A program made the position numbers and the translations under genes. Below the pieces are notes generated by a model. It was not told the DNA's origin. It saw only the letters and a list, made by a program, of their open reading frames with translations, and did no database searches. Of a stretch of DNA of 64,000 nucleotides, positions 34,306-46,794 are shown piece after piece. Source of the stretch: Conus ventricosus. Taxonomy: Eukaryota; Mollusca; Gastropoda; Neogastropoda; Conidae. The DNA lies in contig CM031603.1 of assembly GCA_018398815.1 (NCBI GenBank), positions 1,112,277-1,176,276 of the forward strand, in the 5' to 3' direction. Each line of letters begins with the position of its first letter. Positions within the stretch are counted from its first letter, which is position 1.

Positions 34306-34735
34306 TTTGCTTCTGTGTTTGTGCACATGCACATGATGCAGGAGGAATGCAAGCATGACGAATTGTATGATTACCTTTTACCACACACACTATGATGGAT
34401 ATTCTGATGGAAGTTAAATAAATGAAAATGATCTCGAGTCACAAGTGTCTTAGAAGATGATGGTTGCATGCTGCTGTTCTGGCTCTTGTGATTCAAAACA
34501 GTGATCTGCATACAGACAATATTACATGTTATAATGCTTTTGACAAAATCAAAATACGCTACAATAAAGTTGAAGCTGAAAGCAATGCAACATTTGGGTG
34601 AAACATGCTGTGATATCTACACCTCTGTTCCAGGATTTAACCCTTATCTACCTACACGTAGTACACCTCTGTTCCAGGATTTAACCCTTATTCCCTCCCC
34701 AACTCGGCAATATCCACATTTATCCCCACATACTC
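34306..34735. other. No recognisable gene; one 44-bp direct duplication
   Basis: TACACCTCTGTTCCAGGATT with TAACCCTTAT occurs twice at about 34618 and 34662. Confidence 0.5.
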
Positions 34736-34737
34736 TT

Positions 34738-34982
34738 CTTCTTCTTCCTAAAATACTGGTTCACTCAAAAACGAGGTCACCAGCTGCATGTAAAGAGTAA
34801 AATAAAATAACATAAAACAGTGCGACTCAATCTGTTGGCCCCTGGAGCAAATTTGGCAACAAGGGTCGCACTCGATATTCAAGAAGTGAAAAGCAATGGC
34901 CAGATTCAGGCCCAGGTAACCATAAAAATCTGGGGAAGTTAAAAAAGAAAATCGTCAATATGCAGATCCCAAAACTGTCGTT
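34738..34982 (-). mobile_element. 5'-truncated LINE copy, 3' UTR only, (GAA)n tail
   Basis: Some 245 bases are closely similar to the 3' end of the LINE at 37480-38930 (shared blocks include TTGGCCCCTGGAGCAAATTT and GGCCCAGGTAACCATAAA). Similarity stops sharply at about 34982, as expected for 5' truncation during target-primed reverse transcription. On the minus strand it ends in (GAA)n. Confidence 0.85.
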
Positions 34983-35009
34983 TTAACATTATGGTAAAGC
35001 AGCTTCTCA

Positions 35010-36165
35010 AACTTCTTCTTCTTCTTCGTTGAGTCTCCACAATCAACAGGCTGATTATTATCAACTATAAACGGGGGATCTGCTGCAAAAAAAAACAAAA
35101 AAAAACCCTATTCTAATTCATTTTTCATAAACATGAGATTACACACATTCATACCACAAAGTGACACCCCCCACCCCTAACTTACCTACTCACTAGCCTA
35201 CACAAAAAAAGCAAAACCAAAAAAAAAAAGGTAAAAACTAAGTGCGGAGCTGCCAGCAGCTACCATGTCGCTTTTCATCCATTACTATGACTAGCTGGCC
35301 CCCAGGCTGCAGTAGGCAGCTCAGGCCCGCAACTTCCTTCCACTCATCCATGCACGCAACAAGACAGCTTTATTTAGAAATCTACTGAAGGTGCCTATTG
35401 ACCAGTGACACAAATGTGTCAGTGGTTTTGGCATCAACAGTATTCTGGGGTAGGGAGTTCCAGTCCACAATTGTTCGTGGGAGGAACGACATTAGCCAGT
35501 AGTCGTGTCTGCAGCTAGTTGGCTGAACTGCTGTCGTGACCTCGCAGCTCTCTCTTCTTGGAGGATGGAGTTGCTGTTTTAACCTCGGGCAGCTGACTAG
35601 TTGTTCTTGATTTATACAACATGGAGAGCCTTGCTTTCTTCCTTCTGTCCTCAAGGGACGTCCAACCTAAGTCTGCAGCATGTTGGTAACGCTGGCAGTA
35701 CGTTGGTAGCGGTTAAGCACAAAGCGGGCTACCCTACTCTGAATTTTTTCTAACTTCACCTTGTGCCGTTTCTCATAGGGGTCCCAGACGGATGCCGAAT
35801 ATTCCAGCAAAGGCCTTACAAACGTTTTATTGGCTTTAGCCTTTATGCTTGGGGAAGCTGATTTTCAAATTACGTCTGAGGAACCCAGGGCCTGGTTGGC
35901 TTTGGTCCAGATGGAGTTTGATATGGTTGTCCCAATCCATCTTGTTCTGTAGAGTGACTCCAAGATATCTCGCAGAGTCTGCAACTCCCAGGTGTGGCCG
36001 TGGAGGTGGTATTCACACTGTAATGGCCGTCTCTTTTCGCGTGACAGGGAGGGTGCTACACTTTGCAGGGTGAAACTGCATGTCCCAACTCTTCTCCCAA
36101 ACAGCAAGCTGTTGGAGGTCGTACTGTATTGGACTTGGTCCTGAGCAGATCTGACTCTGTTGTAT
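35010..36165 (-). pseudogene. Non-LTR retrotransposon, C-terminal reverse-transcriptase region, decayed
   Basis: Minus-strand fragments in changing frames include QLAVWEKSWDMQFHPAKCST (about 36115-36055), the end of a LINE reverse transcriptase, and HGHTWELQTLRDIL (about 35990). The tail has FLPRTIVDWNSLPQNTVDA (about 35490-35430), typical of CR1/L2/jockey-like elements. Several frameshifts separate these. The 3' end on the minus strand runs into (GAA)n at about 35012-35030. The catalytic core is missing by 5' truncation. Confidence 0.8.
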
Positions 36166-37396
36166 ATGAGCAAGTGACAAAAGAGTCGTCCAAAAAAGCC
36201 AACAAAAAGTGGATTTTTCAAAATAGTTTTATTAACAGCAATTTGTCCAAAGAAGACTTATGTTTAAGGTCATAAAAACATACATACAAAGATAACTCAT
36301 GCATCGATGTTCCGCTAGTAATGCGATAAGGCATCATAACAAGCATCTGACGGTTGTTATGCTGGAACATTCAATTTTATCAATATTCCCTTTAGAATGT
36401 CTGTTATACAGCATAATTGTTTCAGTGGAAATAAGACTGAATATTACAGCTAAATTTCATTCCAAAAGAAAAGGCATCTGTGCAGTTTAAGATCAAGTTT
36501 CACATGAGATGGTATGTCCAACATAACAACCGTCGGACATATTGATTTGTTCTTTATTGCTGTGTTGGAAATAAGACAGTAACGCATCCTCTGATGATTT
36601 TCTGTGTTGTTGAGGGTGCATTTCATGTAATGATACCAAGTATAGGACCCACAATAGCCTTGTTACCATGATATGGCATTTTTATCTGACAGTTGTTATG
36701 ATGTTGCATTGGACATACCCAAGTATTTCCCACAATGCAAAAATAACAACAGTCATTAAAAAAAATGGACATACTTTTCCTTTGAGTACAGTTCTATTGT
36801 TGTTGTTACATTTTACACATAAAGGCCTATAAAAACAAGCTAAATAAGTTCACAATGATCATGTAGACACCTTAAATAGAATCCATCTGACAGTTGTTAT
36901 GGCCTCACTGTTGGACATACTCAACAAACTGCTCATGTGCTGACAGAATTAGATTATTTATGATCAAAAGAATAGAAACAGTTTGACAGTAACAATAATA
37001 ACGTGTACATTTAGGGCACCTGCTCTCTCAGATAAGCTCAGAGCGCTTACAAATCATATGAAAATACATTTTATGGTTAAACAACATAATTACAAGATGT
37101 AAACAGATTTTTGCATATTCTGCACCAGACTTTCTCTTCTTTTCCTCTGATGAAGAAAGTAGGATGCGAAGACCTAGAAAACACAAACTTCTTTGTCAAA
37201 CAAATAATACAAAAATACTTTTAGGTAATTTTTGGAATTAACTGCATAAAAACAAGTGATCAAAATAAAAATGTTCATGAACAAAATCAATTTGGTATGC
37301 TTCAGGTGATTTCCAACCTACCTCTACACACCCCACCACTTCTTATTCAGTTAAGAAGCCATAATCAATGAGCGATTTATTTGCTACTATTGCCTT
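36166..37396. other. Unassigned sequence with a cluster of a 14-bp motif
   Basis: There is no recognisable coding region. The motif TGACRGTTGTTATG occurs at about 36348, 36687 and 36888, and inverted at about 36522 and 36744, often followed about 10 bases on by GGACATAC. A stretch at about 36993-37065 with TTTAGGGCACCTGCTCTCTC and AGAGCGCTTACAA resembles another dispersed repeat. A related motif cluster lies at 40843-41635. Confidence 0.5.
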
Positions 37397-37461
37397 GGTG
37401 GGGGGGGGGGGGGGGGGGAGGGGGGGGGGGGAGGGGGGGGAGGGGGGGGGGGGGGGGGGGG
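37397..37461. repeat. G homopolymer block
   Basis: About 65 bases of G with three or four single A interruptions. Confidence 0.9.
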
Positions 37462-37479
37462 CTGAATTTTTTCCCAGTA

Positions 37480-38930
37480 CTTCTTCTTCTTCTTCCAAAA
37501 TACTGTTCACTCAAAAACTAGTAGGTCACCAGCGCGCATGTTAAAAAGTAAAATAAAATAACATAAAATAGTGCGACTCAGACTGTTGGCCCCTGGAGCA
37601 AATTTGGCAACAAGGGGTCGCACTCGATATTCAAGAAGTTAAAAGCAATGGCCAAATTCAGGCCCAGGTAACCATAAAATATCTGGGGAAGTTAAAATAG
37701 AAAATCGTCAATATGCAGATCTCAAAGCTGTCGTATCAATTTGGTTTTTTTTTAAATGAGACTGCTTTTGTGGCAATCTTGATGGCACCCGGCAGTGAGT
37801 TCCACACCGTACAGAACTAGGATAAAATGAATGTAAGAGGCTGTCAATATTTGATGCAGGTATGGTATAACATTGACCGCCACTCCTGGTGCTGCTTTAT
37901 TCAATACTAGTTGTTCCATTGGAATAAGTATTAGTTTACACTGCCTTTGAAGATGTTAAGTTTGATAAAAGCTCTTCTCTCTTCTAAGGGTTTCCATTCT
38001 AATTTCCTCATGTTCTTTCTAGTATTCCCTTTTCTCTGATGTGTCCCTGTTACAAACCGTGCTGCTCTCTTCTGAATCTTTTCGAGGTTATCAATGTCCT
38101 TTAGATGGTAAGGATCCCAAACTGAGCAACCATATTCCAGTACTGGTCTAACCAATGTTTTGTAGCAGTGGTCTTTAACCTTTTGGGCAGTCATTGATAT
38201 TCCTGAATAAGAAAGCTAAGATGTTATTTGCTTTCTTACATACTAAATTGTAATGTTCTTTCCATTTGAGACGACTATCTATAATCACGCCTAAATATTT
38301 TGCAGCATTGGTTTCTTTAAGAATAGTATTATGAATAGAATATTCTGATCTAGTTGGTGAGTGTTTGTTACATATACGCAACACTTGGCACTTTTGGGGA
38401 TGAAATTCCATTTTCCAAGTTCTTTCCCACTCTTGTAAAGCGTTTAGATCTTCTTGTAGAATGCGTGTATCATTCTTGCTTCTGATTGTTCTGTATACTA
38501 AGCTGTCATCTGCAAAAAGCCTTATAGTAGTTCCAGGAGAGAGATTTCTACTTATGTCATTTATATAAATTAAGAAAAACAAGGGCCCCAGAACAGTTCC
38601 CTGTGGTACACCTGACAAGACTGGTTTACAATGGATGACGACCCTTCCACACAACTTTCTGCGTTCTCCCAACGAGGAATGATCTAGCCCATTTAGCAAA
38701 GAAACGCAATGCCGATGTGTTCTAATTTAAGCAGCAGGCCCTCATGGTCATCCTTATCAAAGGCTTTAGAAAAGTCTAATAAAATTGCATCTATTTGCTG
38801 TCTGTTGTTAAGACAGTTATTAAAATCATTGAGAGTTGTTATAAGTTGAGTCTCACAACTCCTTCGCTTCTAAAACCATGCTGGGCATATTTAAGAAGTC
38901 ATATTGTCAAGATGGTCCATTATGCACTAG
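37480..38930 (-). pseudogene. Non-LTR retrotransposon (CR1/L2/jockey-like), reverse transcriptase, decayed
   Basis: On the minus strand, in order: QIDAILLDFSKAFDK (about 38800-38755), the RT motif with the first catalytic Asp; SGVPQGTVLGPLFFLIYIND (about 38610-38550); and FADDS (about 38520), the second catalytic site in the FADD form. Next come QVLRICNKHS, KYLGVIIDSRLKWKEHY and RPVLEYGCSVWDPYH (about 38150-38105), all characteristic of these LINEs. Frame changes occur near 38700 and 38185. A 3' UTR of about 250 bases follows, ending in (GAA)n at 37480-37494. The 5' part (endonuclease, first ORF) is absent. Confidence 0.88.
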
Positions 38931-40090
38931 GTGATAAGATAAGATAATGTTGCTTATAGCCCAGCCGACCGAGCAAGGCCACATCAGGGCTGTCACCACG
39001 TTAAAATCAACTCACCAGTCATTTAAAAAAACAACAAAAAAAAAAACAAAAAAACACACACACTTTCACACAATCTCGTTAAATGACATCGTCTACAAAC
39101 GCACCAGAAACTTTGTTAAAAATCTTTCTTCCGTAAAATCTTAAATCAGATGAAAAATGTTATTTCTCTCAAAAACTTAAGGATCACGTCAGGCGGACAT
39201 CCCTGAACAGATCTCATGGACTCCGCTGTAAAATGTTTGTGTCTCACATCGTGCAAGTCCCAACACTCTAAAAGAACATGTTTCATTGTGAGTGTTGCAT
39301 GACATGGAATGCACCACGGAGCTTCTTCACTCTTTAAAAGGTAAGAATGGGAAAAAACGAATGGCCGGTGTGCAGCCGGCACAGAACCGTTTCCTCTTTA
39401 CGACCACCCGACGTAGAGGGAGGAAGTCTTTAAGGTTTGGACGGATCTGAAAGAGTTTGTATTCGTCTGTGTGTTCCAATCCTCCTGCCAGAGGTCTCTC
39501 ACAATAATCGTATAATTTTGGTTTCACATCTGAGCAGGGGTATAAGTGTGTGGACAGTTTCTCTCTTGTGGCGTTCTTGCTAAACGATCAACCATTTCGT
39601 TCCCGCCCGATGCCAACATGGCCAGGAACCCAAGCAAGAGTAATGTTGTTAACGCGCCTTCAACTTAAAAAAAGTTCAAAAAAAAAAGTAAAAGTTCTGG
39701 ATGACTGAAGGTTGCGGCCACTAATGCCCCAAAGCGACAGCGAATCCGACAAACCAGAAAGTCCCACCTCGAAGAATGGAGATTATTTCAAAGCCAGTAC
39801 TAGAGCAGTAAAGTTCGCAGAATAGACGAAGCTCTGATTAGTAGGTGTTCCAACAATATCTGAGAGGAGCCCAGGGCGTAAGCTGCACGACTCCATCTCA
39901 GACTTGGAACCGTCAGTGAAAACTTTTTGATAGGTGGGAATTTGTGACAAGCTCGGCATGAACAAAGCCTTGACGCCAAGCCGCTGTAGACCCTTACGGA
40001 AATCTTGCGAGTATCGAAACGAATTTGGTGGAAAAAGGTCCATGAGGTTGATCCGGAAATGGAAAAACGAGAAACTACTCCCAGTTCTAA
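38931..40090 (-). pseudogene. Non-LTR retrotransposon with RNase H domain, decayed
   Basis: Minus strand. VFTDGSKSEMES (about 39925) is the start of an RNase H fold with its first catalytic Asp. SVYSAEFTALVLAL-like sequence follows (about 39800) but reads SAN, so the catalytic Glu appears lost. NNITLAWVPGHVGIG (about 39640-39600) is the next RNase H block. The C-terminal domain has KRKRFCAGCTPA and APWCIPCHATLTMKHVLLEC (about 39320-39265), as in I/Nimb-like elements. The 3' UTR ends in TTATC-type repeats at about 38931-38945. Frameshifts separate the blocks. A second copy of this family lies at 56965-57545. Confidence 0.85.
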
Positions 40091-41983
40091 ATTACCTGCA
40101 TTCCGCACGTGAGGCTGCATACGAAGCCAAACGCGGAAATACCCTTATGCTACTATATATTATGTGTTCAAGTAGATTTGCTGATATGGATGTAAAGAGA
40201 TACGACAGGTCCTATAGTTCTCTGCTTTTTTTGAACGACCTGGGTTTTGAATGGAACGGCTGGCATCGCCACCATGAGGTATGTACTCCCGGTCAGTGAC
40301 AGCTTGGAAAGGATGGTTGTATACCTACCAATTTGCAATAATTCTAAAGCTTGCAGGCATACGCCCCTCAACCTATAGCTTTGTGTCATTGAGCTTGGGT
40401 ACAGTAATGGTAATACCTCTGCTTTGTTTGCACTTTGATGTTTGGCATTCAGACCGGCGTTTATCACTCCTTAGTCATACTTTAAATGGGTATCACCCCT
40501 ACTTGTTGGTATTTAGAAAACCGAACAAAACGCTTGTTTAGTAATTTAGACTGGATGAGAGGGAAAAAAAACTAACGAATCCAGTTTAGTTGACAAAAGG
40601 GCCCAGGAAAAAAAAGGAAAGAGAGAGGGGTGAGGGTGGGGTGGGGGTTGGGGAGCTGGGGAGGGATAATGGAGGGATGGGAGGAAGGGGCTGAGTGGAA
40701 ACGAGTATAGCTGGTCTCTTACTTCCCTCACATTTATCAAAAAGCATTATGGAAATAGCCTAAAATGTGCACTTTCAATTCTTCAAAATAAATATGTATT
40801 ACAATGAAAATAAACTTATCATTTATTAATCACAAGAGATACTGATGGTCGTTACGACTGACATACTGAGTGATATGTCTTCAACTGTGAGAGTAACAAC
40901 TGTCAAATATCGCCAGATTTCCCACTAATCCTAGATCTGAACTTTAGTTCTGTCATGTATTTAAAGAAAAAGCAAAATAGAAATTCCAAGCTGTTTTCTG
41001 CCCCAGTTTTACGTATAATTGATACATTGATTAACTTAATATCCGTCGTCGTTATTTCGGACATCGCTAAAACGATTCCTAATCATGTGTCACGCACAAA
41101 ACATCGCCCGAAGTTGAGGAAATCCCGTTAAATTGCTCACTCTACTTTGGTTTACTTAGAATTTTAATCATTTACAGAAACACATTTGAGAGAACAGCTG
41201 AAACCAATGTTTCTATCATTTTCTTGTGACGGTCGTTATGCATTTGACAGTCGTTACGATTTCTGACGGTCGTAATGATTGTGGACCAACAACATTTCAC
41301 ACCTTCTCTGCTTCGAAGCGCCATTCTTGACGAAAGCTCCAGCCTGATTGAAACCTTTTGCCTGGTGCTATTTAAAGCATGGCATGGATCTGTAAGTTCG
41401 TTGTTAGTAGAATTGCGAGAAAAAATACGGTCGTTATTTTCTGACATCTGCATATTACCGTAGGATTTCGCGCTCGTTTGCTGCCACTGAATCGAATTTG
41501 GTTGGAAAACACCTTTCTCCATCGTTAGTGTTGTCCGAGATGCCGAGTTAAATGAACACGGAACCGAACCGAACCTGATGGAACGATCGAGAGTTTGCTG
41601 ACCGACACATTTGACATACAGCGTTACGACTGTCAAGACGATTTTACCGCTTGACAGCATCGAAAACAATCAGAAATAGAACCGGTTGTGATTTTAACAT
41701 GTCGCCGTGATTTTTCTGCATCTTATTCATATTTTGTGATGGTAGCAATTTAGATATGTTCCAGGCTTCGACACAACCGCATCACTCGTCCGCCATCTTG
41801 ACGGGAAAATTTATCTAAGAAAAGCGTACAACTTGGCATTTTCAAATGGAAGGCAGACACCCAAACTCACCATGTTATATTATGTATCTCTTCAAGGTAT
41901 ATAAACATCAAGCAATAAATAAAAAAGCATTGGTATTTTTTAAATTCTTTATTTGTGCGATAAATATACAAGGGGTCTGGACA
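40091..41983. other. Unassigned sequence with a second 14-bp motif cluster
   Basis: No gene is recognised. TGACGGTCGTTATG and close variants occur at about 41227, 41245 and 41264, with more at 40843 and 41426, and inverted at 40893 and 41622. The consensus is shared with the cluster at 36348-36901. The stretch 40560-40720 is purine-rich. Confidence 0.5.
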
Positions 41984-42190
41984 TCACCTTTTGTCACAAG
42001 CCAATCGCTGTGTCGTCTGCAAAGAGCCTGCGTTTGTAGTCAGATGTCGGCAGTCATTGATGTAGCCAAAAATAAGAATGGTCCCAGCACTGACCCCTGT
42101 GGCACACGGATCTGACTGGTACAAACGATGAGCACGACCCGTTCACAACCACTGCCTGTCGTCTGTTCTTCACTGTATGTAACGATGGTA
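41984..42190 (-). pseudogene. Reverse-transcriptase fragment of a non-LTR retrotransposon
   Basis: On the minus strand RRQAVVVNGSCSSFVPVRS is followed by VPQGSVLGPFLFL (about 42100-42065) and, after a frameshift, RLFADDTAIG (about 42020-41990). These are the motif-4 and catalytic FADD blocks of a LINE reverse transcriptase. Only about 70 codons remain. The family differs from the copy at 37480-38930. Confidence 0.8.
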
Positions 42191-42301
42191 TGCTACCTCG
42201 AGAGCGTTACTTTTTGGTGCTACAAGAGAAGAGTAGCCATGGTAAATGAAGAACTGCCCCCACCTGACCGCATGTTTTGGCTTAGCATGTCTTTTCTCAT
42301 A

Positions 42302-42347
42302 AAATACTGGTTCACTCAAAAACGAGTAGGTCACCAGCGCGCATGTT
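42302..42347 (-). mobile_element. Short LINE 3' end
   Basis: AAAATACTGGTTCACTCAAA and AACGAGTAGGTCACCAGCGC match the 3' end of the LINE at 37480. Only about 45 bases are present, and the (GAA)n tail is replaced by TATGAGAAAAG. Confidence 0.65.
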
Positions 42348-42968
42348 TCTAAGACTATATCGGCACTTGGAAAGTCAGGCACTAATAAACTTCTGCTGCG
42401 CACATCCTCCCGTTGCATACATATACTCGCCACTATATGGATCGACATGGTACATCCTTACAAAACATCATACACTGATTATATACGCACCGACTGACAG
42501 AGCGATTCATGAACATTACCGTTTCTTGAATCGCCAGTGGAAGAAAACTGATTCTTTCGATTTAACACAGATCATGATACGAGGAAATAGAACAGGTCTG
42601 GGATAAAAATCTGCTTGCGACTATCATATGGTTCATGACAACAAACGTCAACTACCTCACAGTTCTCAAATGAATTTTACATCCATGTTTCGGACGGTCT
42701 GCAACAACCGAAGTAGTACTCTTCAAGGGCAATAATCGGATTTGGTAGGCCGGCTGTTGCCAGTCCTGGGAACCCAAACATTACAACCAAGCATTTGGTT
42801 GCCAACCAAGCCAAACGCATGTTTGAAACCTGTTTCCGACGTCCGTAACGGACAGTACATGTGTTTTTTCACTCGCCCGCTTCTCCTCTTTCAATTTGGT
42901 AACAAGAATGCATAACAGAACTAGAAGTATAATTATTGAAGCTGTTGATCTGAGGCGTGTGTGCGTGG
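42348..42968. other. Stretch without a recognisable gene
   Basis: Unique sequence with no coding or RNA signal that I recognise. Confidence 0.45.
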
Positions 42969-42972
42969 AGAG

Positions 42973-43026
<54 letters not shown>

Positions 43027-43076
43027 TCCCTCTGTGTGTGTGTGTGTGTGTGTGTGTGGGGATTTTGTGTGTGTGG
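42969..43076. repeat. AG/TG microsatellite
   Basis: A short (AG)n leads into (TG)n, interrupted by TCCCTC. Confidence 0.92.
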
Positions 43077-43341
43077 GGGATTAATAATCTGTTGAACTAG
43101 GTTGATGACTTTAGACGTAAAAGAATTCATAATTAGACAATCATCAGATCAACATGTCTATAAAACAAGATTTGATCGATTGATTGATTGATCTGTTTAT
43201 CTATTGACTTCATTTATCTATTTATCATATTATCTATTCATTTACATATTACGAACAGGTCTGTATATGGGCACGCGCTGTATCAACAAGTGTGTAGGGG
43301 ATGGGGGGAGAGTTGGAATGGATAGTGACTGTGTGGGTTGG

Positions 43342-43360
43342 GTGTGTGTGTGTGGGGGGT

Positions 43361-43397
<37 letters not shown>

Positions 43398-43400
43398 GTG
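43342..43400. repeat. TG tract and G homopolymer
   Basis: (TG)n is followed by about 36 consecutive G at 43361-43396. Confidence 0.9.
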
Positions 43401-43559
43401 GACCGTGGAGGGGAGGAGGGAGGAGAACATTACCAGAAATGGCCAAGTGGACTGTCATGAAATTGATGACTGGTGAGACTGAGGAAAAATGACTAAAGAT
43501 TTCTGTAGAGTTGATCTGTTTACTCTGGCCTTTGATGTTGATAGGATCAATGAGGGATT

Positions 43560-44165
43560 GGAGAAAAAATGTACGACAGAGAAACATGCTAGTTGTCTGC
43601 TCTTCACGATAATGCAGGGATGCAAGAAAGTATATGTGCAACAGATAAGCGTGTGTATTGTGTATTGTTGACAATTATGCGGGCACTGTAGAAAATATCT
43701 ATCGGCAGACAAGCATGTTAGTTGAATGCTGTTAATAATAATGCAAAGGTGGTTTTTAAAAAAGTCTATGGGGCAGATATGCATGTTGGTTGTGTGTTGT
43801 TCACTTTAACCAAAGATGGTAGAAACTATATACATCAGACTGATATGTTAGTGTGTATTTATACGACAGGTAGACATGCTGGTTGTGTGTAGTTACAAAT
43901 AAATCAGGGATGAAAGAGGCTATATACATCAGAAAGACATGATGGTTGTGCGTTGTTAACATGAAACAGGGATAGGAGAGACTATATACAGCAGAAAGAT
44001 ATGCTGGTTGTTTGTTGCTAATATGAAACAGGGACAGTAGAAAGTAGATCCTATCTATACTGCACATAATTATATATTTTGACTGTCTGTCGTTCACAAT
44101 GAATAGCGAATAGACAAATTATACACACAGCAGACGGGCATGTCGGTTGTCTGTCGTCAACGATT
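43560..44165. repeat. Old, diverged repeat, about 70-bp unit, ~8 copies
   Basis: Weakly conserved units share ATGCTGGTTGTGTGTTGTTA, GAAACAGGGA and ACTATATACA. Divergence between copies is far greater than in the other arrays, so this one is old or no longer homogenised. Confidence 0.65.
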
Positions 44166-44205
44166 CATGTATAGACCTCATGGTGTCCCCATGGTGTGCA
44201 ACAAA

Positions 44206-44292
44206 CGCTGATGGTGGTGGCCATATTCGCTGATGGTGGTGGCCATATTCGCTGATGTGGTGGCCCATATTCGCTGATGTTGGTGGCCATTG
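44206..44292. repeat. Tandem repeat, about 24-bp unit, 4 copies
   Basis: Copies of CATATTCGCTGATGGTGGTG. Confidence 0.88.
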
Positions 44293-44489
44293 ATTCGCCT
44301 GACACCCATTTGCTGAGGAGGTGGGGGTGGAGGGAAGTGAACTAATTACAGGGGACGCCTTGCACACATTCCCCCTCCATCCCTGTGTCTGCGTTGCCTT
44401 GTGGAGACTCATCGTCACCACAGAGTTCTCCGGGCGGAATTCGGATGGCTGTCTTTGTGAGAAGCCTTGGCGTGTTTCTGTCATCGCCA

Positions 44490-44655
44490 CACACTCACAC
44501 ATGCATGCATGCACGCACACACACCACACATGCACGCACGCACACACACAAACATACACATACGCATGCACACACACACACACACACACTTGCATGCATG
44601 CACGCACACACACACATACACACAGACACACGCACGCACACATACACACACACTG
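44490..44655. repeat. CA/CACG microsatellite
   Basis: An imperfect (CA)n with GCATGCATGCACGCA blocks. Histidine/threonine-rich frames over it are artefacts. Confidence 0.92.
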
Positions 44656-44769
44656 CCTTCTTTTTTCCCCCTTTATCGGGTCGTTGACGTATGCCAGAAG
44701 TTCCAGGAGACCCTGCACATCGTGTAGTCCCAAACCAAAGATGAGGTCTCAGACCACCACTTGAGGCCT

Positions 44770-44772
44770 AAA

Positions 44773-44830
<58 letters not shown>

Positions 44831-44831
44831 A
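44770..44831. repeat. AG microsatellite
   Basis: A nearly perfect (AG)n of about 30 repeats. Confidence 0.95.
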
Positions 44832-44994
44832 TCTTTATTTCCAGGGTAACAGATGAGCAAATCTCGTTCTTTGTCATGTGACAAGTATATATGATGACTG
44901 AACTACAATTCAGACCACTTTCACACGTGGGTGGACAAGCATACTTCATGTTCTCCTGCAAAGTTATCATTGACATATTTTCCATTTTCTAGAA

Positions 44995-45240
44995 TACAGA
45001 CGGCCACATATACAAAGTGAACATTTACAGACGGCCACATATACAAAGTGAACATTTACAGACGGCCACATATACAAAGTGAACTTTTACAGACGGCCAC
45101 GTATACAAAGTGAACATTTACAGACGGCCACATATACAAAGTGAACTTTACAGACGGCCACGTATACAAAGTGAACATTTACAGACGGCCACATATACAA
45201 AGTGAACATTTACAGACGGCCACATATACAAAGTGAACTT
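44995..45240. repeat. Minisatellite, 31-bp unit, 8 copies
   Basis: The unit is ACAGACGGCCACATATACAA followed by AGTGAACATTT. Confidence 0.94.
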
Positions 45241-45469
45241 TTTTTTTCAAAAGCGTATGACACGTACCTCTGATTCTTACCTGCATTGTATTTTGACTTA
45301 AAAAATGTTCCGTCAATCTCCATGATGATGTGACTTTTCAGATCATAATTTGATTTTTCTGAGAGGATGGAAGAGAGAAAAAAGACAATATTCTTTACTT
45401 GCATGAGGATAATAGGATGGCCACTACTTGCTCCCCCCCCCCCCCCCCCTCTTTTTTCTTTCTCTTTAA

Positions 45470-46525
45470 AGGTCTACTTTAGAGGTTTTCGATAATTGGT
45501 CAGCTTATGCAGAAATATGAAATGTTTGATAAATTGGTAAAACAAACATCCGATTCTCTCCCGATCACACGAAATCGATCCGCGAAAGTGGGCATTTTCA
45601 CCTGTAATCAGGAAAATGCGAGGTAATCAACTAAATCTTGGCATGGCTTAACTACTCTTGGATGTGACGTCACATGATGGACTGGCCGTCAGCCGCGACC
45701 TACACAATAAGCCAACGGCGACAGAAAGCGATTCTGATGGTTCTTGCACATCCAGATCGGTATTTAATTTATCATGTAAAAGCAGTGACTATGATTGCGA
45801 CAGCCAATGTAACTCTGGGGATGTTTCTGCAAGGCCTTTACCTTATCAGTTTGAACGCTAAGTTCTTTTTACCACGTCAGTTCCAGCTGGACCACGGAAA
45901 CGAGCTATTCAGTTCCAGGTGGACGCCCGAACACATCATTCCGAAGGCGTACGGACTTTACCGAAGTCTCGAGGGAGGCTACCGACTGACTTCTTGATGC
46001 GATCACGCGTGGACGGCGAGCGGAGATTCTCCTTCCTCAAGCCTTAACGTGTTCATTCAATTTAACAAGTGTGATCTGTCCATAGATAAGAACAGAATAA
46101 ACGTGCGACTATCGTACTCATCTGTACGAGCTTACCACTCCGCCTTCAAAGTATACGCGCACAATGCAGACGAAGTTTTTGATCCACTCGAACGGGCTCG
46201 GCAATTGTCGGAACAGCTCGTTTCCGTGGTCCAGCTGGAACTGACGTGGTAAAAATAACTTAGTGGCCGGCATGGTTGCACCAACCGAACTCGTGTTGAT
46301 TTCACTTGGCGTTGGCTTGTTGTGTAGGTCGCGGCTGACGGCCAGTCCATCAAGTGACGTCACGGTTTTCGGTCTACCGCGCGGGGTTTGAACAGGTGTG
46401 CAAAACTCGTTTTTTATCTATTAAATTCTTCCGGCGACTTTTTTTGAAAAATGAATACCATACTGTAGTTATATGACATGTAGACCTGTTTTTAACAAAT
46501 TATCGAAAATCTCTAAAGTAGACCT
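45470..46525. mobile_element. Foldback DNA transposon with TTAA target duplications
   Basis: The outermost 15 bases are AGGTCTACTTTAGAG at the left and the exact complement at the right. Pairing continues through TTTTCGATAATT. The flanks are TTAA on both sides (45466-45469 and 46526-46529), the duplication made by Kolobok and piggyBac elements. Further in, the two arms carry long inverted blocks: GATGGACTGGCCGTCAGCCG with CGACCTACACAA, and ACCACGTCAGTTCCAGCTGG with ACCACGGAAACGAGCT. Read inward, both arms encode KLFLPRQFQLDHGNELF. I do not recognise this peptide; it may be a remnant of a transposase exon. The superfamily is uncertain. Confidence 0.85.
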
Positions 46526-46794
46526 TTAACAACCAATCTTCCCTCTCAGGAGGGTCTCCAATATAAGTTAGGTAGTGATCTTTGAAGCATGAAAACAAAA
46601 AAAAAGGCATGGTCAATAACATCGAAAACCGTTTTTTGCTTGTTTTCTTTCAACAAATAAGACATCAGAATATCTGCAGTAGTTAACGTTGTTAGGCCAA
46701 CAAGACACCAGAATATCTGTGGTTGTTAATGATAAAAGGATAAGGTTAACCAAGCCTTAATTAACACAAACGTTTTTTGTTGCAAACAAAGACT

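Noticed and set aside
33885..34390. Histidine/threonine-rich frames
   Set aside because: They are translations of CA/TG microsatellites.
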